Source of the DNA: Clostridiales bacterium | Lineage (GTDB): Bacteria > Bacillota_A > Clostridia > Peptostreptococcales > Anaerovoracaceae | Length of the DNA stretch: 13,002 bases | Assembly (NCBI GenBank): GCA_015058265.1 | Contig: SVCR01000020.1 | Location: 1 to 13,002 of the forward strand | Reading direction: 5' to 3' | Shown: piece after piece, positions 8,640 through 13,002 of the stretch | Layout: each line of letters opens with the position of its first letter | Numbering within the stretch: the stretch's first letter is position 1 | The notes under the pieces: generated by a model | The model's input: only the letters and a program-made list of their open reading frames with translations | Databases searched by the model: none | Told to the model about the DNA's origin: nothing | Program-made: the position numbers and the translations under genes

Positions 8640-10556
8640 ATGAACAGAAAAATAACTGCGGCAGAGATCCTCAGGCGGGCATCAGCAATACTTGCGGCCG
8701 CGACACTTGTCGTAATGATGGTGCCGATCGCTTTGCCGGGAGCATTTGCGGCGGATAATACGATGGAGACACCGTCGTATGAGGTCGAGGTAAATGTTGC
8801 TGAGGACAACTCTTATGACTATCACGAGCATCTTGATATCAATTACATTTATCCGCATCACGGAATTTACAGATATATTCCGATGAAGGGACAGCGGATC
8901 ACGAAGATCAATGTGCCCGGTTATGATTATGAGACATATACATCATATGGGAATCTGGTGGTAAAGATCGGAAGCGGAGATTACACTCTTACAGGACTGA
9001 ACAGCTATGATATCTCATATAACATAGCGATGTTCGAGGATGATAACGAGGAGAAGGACATGCTGCTCCTCAACCTCATTCCTGCGGATTGGGAAACAGC
9101 TATCGACTCTGTTTCCTGCAAGGTGACTTTGCCTAAAGAGACTGATCTCAGCACACTTCAGGTCTTTTCAGGCCCTTATGGCGCGACCGGGAATGATGAT
9201 AATGTCAAGCTCAGAACTTCTGAAGACGGTCTGACTATAACGGCTACCGCTAAAAATCTGCCTGCTAATCACGGCGTTACAGTGACATTGGAGCTGCCGC
9301 AGGGATATTGGCAGGGAGCTCAGCAATACGGACAGTTAGGACTTATTCCGCTCATCCTGTTTGCACTCGGACCGATCGGAGCATTCCTGCTGTGGTATCT
9401 CTACGGAAGGGACGATCATATCGTCAAGACTCTTGAGTTCTATCCGCCGAATGACCTGACACCGGGAGAGATCGGTTATATAGTTGATACCAATGTCGAT
9501 AAGAGGGATGTGATATCCACCATCGTATTCCTCGCGGATAAGGGCTATATGACGATCGAGGATGTCGGCAGGAATGACTACCTGTTCAGGGCGGTCCGCG
9601 AGCCGGGCGATGAAGTGCCTCGCTATATAAGGACTATTTATAAGGGAATATTTGCCAACGGGCGCAAGAAGGTGATGAGCGATAAGCTCGGCGTTTCATT
9701 CGGCAGGAAATACCAGTCTGCAGGAGAACAACTCAGCGAAATGTTCGAGGGTTCCAATGCCGTATACAGACCAAGCTCCTGGATGGCAAGGATCGGATGT
9801 CTGATCGCTGCTATGATGCCTATATTAGCGTTCACCGCATGGGGCGAAGCCAGCGGAGATGATCTGGGAATGGAATGTATCATCTGGGCAGGAATACATA
9901 TAGCTCTTACATCGTGGCTCATGTGGTCTGTCTATGACAAGATCAGATCAGCATCCAAGGTCAGGACTGTACTCAGATGTCTTGCGGCTATATGGTTCTT
10001 CATAGCCGGACTGGGAGTGCTGCTGCTGGCTTCTGATGCTATCGGATATATCAAGATCACCAAAGCTATAGTGATCAGCGCTGCCCTCGTACTCGGGACG
10101 CTGATAGCGATATTCTTCAGTGTCATCGCGATAGCAAGGAAGAGCAACTACAGCGCACTGATGGGAAAGATCCTGGGATTCAGAGATTTTATCAGGACTG
10201 CCGAGCTTGACAAGCTCAATGAGCTGGTTGAGGAGGACCCTGAATACTTCTACCACATCATTCCGTATGCGTATGTATTCGGATTGACCAACAAATGGAT
10301 CAAGAATTTCGAGGATATCAATATAATACAGCCGACATGGTACCGCGGAAGCTTCGATACGTTCGATGCTTATATGATGGGACGCATGATGAATAACTGT
10401 AATTACAGCGTCAGCAATCATATCGAGCTGCCTGTAACATCTCATTCTTCCGGCGGATTCTCCGGAGGCGGCAGCAGCTGGAGCGGAGGCGGCGGCTTCT
10501 CCGGAGGCGGATTCTCCGGAGGTGGTTCCGGAGGCGGCGGAGGCGGCGGCTGGTAG
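8640..10556 (+). CDS. DUF2207 membrane protein with glycine-rich C-terminal tail
   Basis: This 638-residue protein begins with a likely signal peptide: hydrophobic residues 14-34, with cleavage expected after AFA at 35-37. An extracytoplasmic beta-rich domain (about 40-230) opens with YEVEVNVAEDNSYDYHEHLD, typical of DUF2207. A membrane segment at about 233-255 leads to the conserved cytosolic motif YPPNDLTPGEIGYIVDTNVD and to TIVFLADKGYMTIED, which resembles a winged-helix-like element. Four more hydrophobic segments lie near 384-401, 413-432, 446-467 and 476-500. Residues 605-638 are a Gly/Ser/Phe tail of SGGGFSGGG-type repeats ending in Trp, a recurring feature of DUF2207 and of TPM-domain proteins. 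The biochemical role of the family is unknown. The gene starts 52 bases after the mini-LemA gene, and LemA/DUF2207 adjacency is known in other bacteria, so the two products probably act together. Confidence 0.88.
   Translation: MNRKITAAEILRRASAILAAATLVVMMVPIALPGAFAADNTMETPSYEVEVNVAEDNSYDYHEHLDINYIYPHHGIYRYIPMKGQRITKINVPGYDYETYTSYGNLVVKIGSGDYTLTGLNSYDISYNIAMFEDDNEEKDMLLLNLIPADWETAIDSVSCKVTLPKETDLSTLQVFSGPYGATGNDDNVKLRTSEDGLTITATAKNLPANHGVTVTLELPQGYWQGAQQYGQLGLIPLILFALGPIGAFLLWYLYGRDDHIVKTLEFYPPNDLTPGEIGYIVDTNVDKRDVISTIVFLADKGYMTIEDVGRNDYLFRAVREPGDEVPRYIRTIYKGIFANGRKKVMSDKLGVSFGRKYQSAGEQLSEMFEGSNAVYRPSSWMARIGCLIAAMMPILAFTAWGEASGDDLGMECIIWAGIHIALTSWLMWSVYDKIRSASKVRTVLRCLAAIWFFIAGLGVLLLASDAIGYIKITKAIVISAALVLGTLIAIFFSVIAIARKSNYSALMGKILGFRDFIRTAELDKLNELVEEDPEYFYHIIPYAYVFGLTNKWIKNFEDINIIQPTWYRGSFDTFDAYMMGRMMNNCNYSVSNHIELPVTSHSSGGFSGGGSSWSGGGGFSGGGFSGGGSGGGGGGGW
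10449..10553 (+). repeat. Low-complexity Gly/Ser-coding repeat
   Basis: Short imperfect copies of TTCTCCGGAGGCGG and TCCGGAGGCGG follow one another and encode the SGGGFSGGG-like tail of the DUF2207 protein. The repetitive DNA is prone to slippage, so the tail length may vary between strains. It ends GGCTGG-TAG, giving a terminal Trp. Confidence 0.85.
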
Positions 10557-10612
10557 ACCGCGGCCTGCGTGAACGAATTTACCGGATCCCGGTTCAAGGG
10601 ACTTTAGAGATC

Positions 10613-11257
10613 ATGAAGAAGAAGTATATAATATTTGATTTTGACGGGACACTCGTCAATACGAACGATATCATTATCGAATCCTGGCAGGCTACATATG
10701 AGCATTATCTCGGACATAAGATGGATGTAGACCGTATAGTCGAAACCTTCGGCGAAGTTCTCAATGATACTATCGCGAGGACGATCCCGGATGCCGATCT
10801 TATAGAGGTAAGGACATACTACAGAGATTATCAGGACACCCATTGCCAGGATAAGGTCTATGCATTTGAAGGTGTCAGAGAACTGCTTGATGAACTCAGA
10901 CGGCGCGGATACTGCTTGGGCGTTGCGACATCGAGAACGGCATACAGCTTTAAGAACTACATGGACAGTCTCGGCCTTACGGGATATATCGATGAGGTAG
11001 TTACAGTTGAGGATGTTTCATCGCATAAACCTGATCCGGAATCCATCATAGCGGTGCTGGAGAAATTCGGTGCCGATCCTGAGGATGCTCTGATGATAGG
11101 CGACACCAAGTATGATATCGGATGCGCCAACAATGCCGGGGTGGACAGCGTCCTTGTAGGCTGGAGCCACAGCATAGATGAGGACCGTATGGCAGAGATG
11201 GGATTCATCCCGACATATCGCATAGACAAACCGGCAGAGCTGCTGGATTTGATTTAA
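10613..11257 (+). CDS. HAD-superfamily phosphatase, PpaX/Gph-like
   Basis: This 214-residue protein has all four HAD motifs. Motif I is DFDGT with the nucleophile Asp9 and acid/base Asp11. Motif II is ATSRT with Thr106 or Ser107. Motif III is Lys139 in HKPDP. Motif IV is GDTKYD with Asp164 and Asp168. A helical cap of the C1 type lies between motifs I and II (about residues 15-85). Overall pattern and length fit the phosphoglycolate phosphatase/pyrophosphatase PpaX group, but HAD substrates cannot be told from sequence at this level. Other small phosphate monoesters are possible. The ribosome binding site is modest (AAGGGA at 10596-10601, 11 bases upstream). It starts 56 bases after the DUF2207 gene and ends 19 bases before prfB, so it is probably co-transcribed with prfB. 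It has no obvious functional link to either neighbour. Confidence 0.88.
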   Translation: MKKKYIIFDFDGTLVNTNDIIIESWQATYEHYLGHKMDVDRIVETFGEVLNDTIARTIPDADLIEVRTYYRDYQDTHCQDKVYAFEGVRELLDELRRRGYCLGVATSRTAYSFKNYMDSLGLTGYIDEVVTVEDVSSHKPDPESIIAVLEKFGADPEDALMIGDTKYDIGCANNAGVDSVLVGWSHSIDEDRMAEMGFIPTYRIDKPAELLDLI

Positions 11258-11267
11258 AAAAACAATC

Positions 11268-11272
11268 GGAGG
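11268..11272 (+). promoter_or_regulatory. Ribosome binding site of prfB
   Basis: GGAGG is followed 4 bases later by the ATG at 11277. It marks the true start of the release factor gene in the upstream frame, ahead of the frameshift site. Confidence 0.75.
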
Positions 11273-11276
11273 CAAA

Positions 11277-12387
11277 ATGATACAGCTGGACGAAATAAAA
11301 AGTCAACTTCCCGGACTGAAGACAAGGCTCGAGGAAGTGGGAGGTTATCTTTGACCCGGCGGGTCTTGCAAGCAGGATCAAAGATCTGGAAGACCAGAGC
11401 CTTAAACCGGGCTTCTGGGATGACCAGAGAGCAGCGCAGAAGGTGCTGAAGGAGAAGAAAATACTTGAAGACAGGCTCAATGCGTATGAGGCGCTGTCGT
11501 CGGAACTGGATGAGCTTCCCGAGCTGATAGAGATCGCGGAAGAGCTTGAAGATGAAGAAGAAGCCAAGAGCGTCATAAAGAGCGTAGAGAAGCTCGAGGA
11601 CGGTCTTGAGGAGCTTAAGACCGGGATGCTGCTTTCGGGTAAGTACGACGGTAAGGATGCTATACTCAGCATCCACTCCGGTACGGGCGGCGTCGATGCC
11701 AACGACTGGGCGGAGATGCTGGAGAGAATGTACCTGAGATACAGCGAGAAGAAGGGCTTCAAGACTAAGATCCTGGACAGACAGGATGATGTCGATTACG
11801 GTATCAAGAGTTCAACCATCCTGATCCAGGGAGACAATGCATACGGGATGCTGAAGAGCGAGACCGGTGTACACAGACTTGTACGTATATCGCCGTTCAA
11901 CGCTATGGGAAAGAGACAGACCTCTTTTGCAGCAGTAGAAGTAGTGCCGGATATCGGTGATGACATCGAGGTCAACATCAATCCGCAGGATCTCAAGATA
12001 GATACGTATCGATCCGGAGGTGCCGGAGGCCAGCACGTCAATACAACTGACTCAGCTGTCAGGATCACACATCTGCCGACCGGCATCGTAGTTACATGTC
12101 AGAATGAGAGATCGCAGATCATGAACCGCGAGGTCGCGATGAATATCCTTGTATCCAAGCTGACCAGACTGGCAGAGGAGGAACATAAAGAGAACCTCAA
12201 CGAGATCAAAGGTGACCAGTCGATGGCTACCTGGGGATCGCAGATAAGGAACTATGTATTCCAGCCATATACTTTGGTCAAGGATACACGTACCGGTGCG
12301 GAAGTAGGTAATGTGGATGCGGTCATGGACGGAGATATAGACGTATTCGTCAGGGCAAAGCTGTCACAGGATGCGGCAGCGAGATAA
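11277..12387 (+). CDS. prfB: Peptide chain release factor 2, expressed by programmed +1 frameshift
   Basis: RF2 releases finished proteins at UGA and UAA codons. Translation starts at 11277 and runs 25 codons (MIQLDEIKSQL through GGYL) to an in-frame TGA at 11352-11354. Skipping the T at 11352 continues the frame as DPAGLASRIKDLEDQ to the TAA at 12385-12387. The coding segments are therefore 11277-11351 joined to 11353-12387, giving 369 residues; E. coli RF2 has 365. The stop-codon recognition tripeptide SPF is at residues 205-207, and the catalytic GGQ, in YRSGGAGGQHVN, is at 250-252. A helical, very acidic N-terminal domain precedes them. Low RF2 slows termination at the UGA and favours the shift, so the gene controls itself. 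An ATG at 11443 lies in the main frame but would delete about 55 residues and is not the start. The AddB gene starts 14 bases after the stop. Confidence 0.97.
11339..11355 (+). promoter_or_regulatory. Programmed +1 frameshift site of prfB
   Basis: The site reads GGGAGGT-TAT-CTT-TGA-C. The Shine-Dalgarno-like GGGAGGT (11339-11345) can pair with the 3' end of 16S rRNA, CTT (11349-11351) is the slippery codon in the P site, and TGA C (11352-11355) is the poor stop context. The E. coli site is AGGGGGTAT-CTT-TGA-C. The same CTT-TGA-C core is present here, but the purine block sits one base further from the CTT. Confidence 0.95.
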
Positions 12388-12401
12388 CAGGCGGCATTGG
12401 A

Positions 12402-13002
12402 TTGCTAAGATTATTCGCAGGAAGAGAGAATATAGATAAGGAGCGTTTCATCTATGAGAACATCACGGGTGAAACGCTTGTTATAGTGCCTAATCAGTAC
12501 ACGCTGGTTGCCGAAGAGCAGGCACTCAAGTATCTCGGCACCGACTGCCTCTTTGATGTTGAGATCCTGTCGATGAACAGGCTCGGGCTCAGAGTACTCA
12601 CGGAAAGAGGAACAGAGTCCGTGAATATGCTGGACAAGTACGGGAGGTTCATGCTGCTCAGCAGACTGATCAAAGAGCATGCGGGAGACTTCGATATATT
12701 CCGACGGTCGGCCGGCAAGATATCGTTCACGACCATGCTGAATGACTTCATATCGGAATTCAAACAGCAGGAGTGCAGTCTGGATGACGTGGAGGCGATG
12801 CTGGATGCCGGGGAGACCGATGAACTCCTGAGGGCAAAGCTGAGTGAGCTGAGAGGCGTGATCGAAGCCTATGAGGAGGCTATCGCGGGTAAGTATACAG
12901 ACTCGGAGGATTATATCTCCATGTATATCGATGCGATAGGAGATTCTTCGTTCGTCCGGGGCAAAAGCGTGTGGATCTACGGCTATGACAGCATAACGCC
13001 TA
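12402..13002 (+). CDS. addB: ATP-dependent nuclease subunit B (AddB/RexB family), 3' end outside window
   Basis: The frame is open from the TTG at 12402 to the window end (200 codons). AGGCGG at 12389-12394, 7 bases upstream, is a fair ribosome binding site. With AddA, AddB processes double-strand DNA ends for recombination and Chi recognition. Family marks are VPNQYTLVAEEQAL (29-42), FDVEILSMNRLG after it, and WIYGYDSITP at the end, which matches the usual WIDGFxxFTP. At the N-terminus, FAGRENIDKERF aligns with the normal Walker A region (GRSGSGKT): Gly7, Arg8 and Lys13 remain, but the other glycines and the Ser/Thr are lost, so ATP binding there is unlikely. Full AddB proteins exceed 1000 residues, so the nuclease and iron-sulfur parts lie beyond the window. 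An addA gene would be expected downstream. Confidence 0.85.
   Translation, partial: MLRLFAGRENIDKERFIYENITGETLVIVPNQYTLVAEEQALKYLGTDCLFDVEILSMNRLGLRVLTERGTESVNMLDKYGRFMLLSRLIKEHAGDFDIFRRSAGKISFTTMLNDFISEFKQQECSLDDVEAMLDAGETDELLRAKLSELRGVIEAYEEAIAGKYTDSEDYISMYIDAIGDSSFVRGKSVWIYGYDSITP

Noticed and set aside
10581..10593. ACCGG-ATC-CCGGT hairpin before the HAD gene as a terminator
   Set aside because: The stem is only 5 bp and no T-run follows.
11277..11354. prfB read as a broken gene because of the TGA at codon 26
   Set aside because: The CTT-TGA-C context, the upstream GGGAGGT and the codon position are those of the programmed frameshift, and the rest of the gene is intact.
11205..11762. 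Serine-rich minus-strand frame opposite prfB
   Set aside because: The poly-Ser stretch is the complement of the acidic Glu/Asp-rich N-terminal region of RF2.

Overview
The window reads as a stretch of chromosome from a Gram-positive anaerobe of the Bacillota, most likely class Clostridia. This is inferred from an AddB-type rather than RecB/RecC-type nuclease gene, a zinc-finger SecA with prfB downstream, strong purine-rich ribosome binding sites of the GGAGG type, TTG starts, frequent AGA/AGG arginine codons and a roughly balanced base composition. No rRNA, tRNA, CRISPR array or mobile element is visible. Every gene lies on the + strand.

Layout. (1) Bases 2-4117 are the 3' part of a gene whose start lies outside the window. 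It encodes a long ladder of Ig-like repeats of the MBG/YDG kind: 17 complete units of about 77 residues plus a partial one, ending directly after the last unit with no visible cell-wall anchor. (2) Bases 4168-5427 encode a CNNM/DUF21-CBS-CorC_HlyC membrane protein. (3) Bases 5486-8251 encode the preprotein translocase ATPase SecA. (4) Bases 8312-8587 encode a 91-residue miniature LemA-like protein that keeps the two ends of the LemA fold and lacks its middle. (5) Bases 8640-10556 encode a DUF2207 membrane protein with a glycine-rich tail ending in Trp. (6) Bases 10613-11257 encode a HAD-family phosphatase. (7) Bases 11277-12387 encode peptide chain release factor 2 (prfB), with the programmed +1 frameshift at an in-frame UGA at codon 26. 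(8) Bases 12402 to the window end encode the N-terminal third or less of AddB/RexB, with a degenerate Walker A.

How they fit together. SecA and RF2 are housekeeping genes that are often neighbours in Bacillota. Here three genes (mini-LemA, DUF2207, HAD phosphatase) sit between them. LemA and DUF2207 genes recur side by side in bacteria, so the mini-LemA/DUF2207 pair is probably one membrane module, and the shortened LemA is the least ordinary item in the window. Gaps between genes are only 14-60 bases and none contains a convincing intrinsic terminator (a GC hairpin followed by a T-run), so several of the genes may be co-transcribed. There is no gene-free stretch longer than 60 bases.
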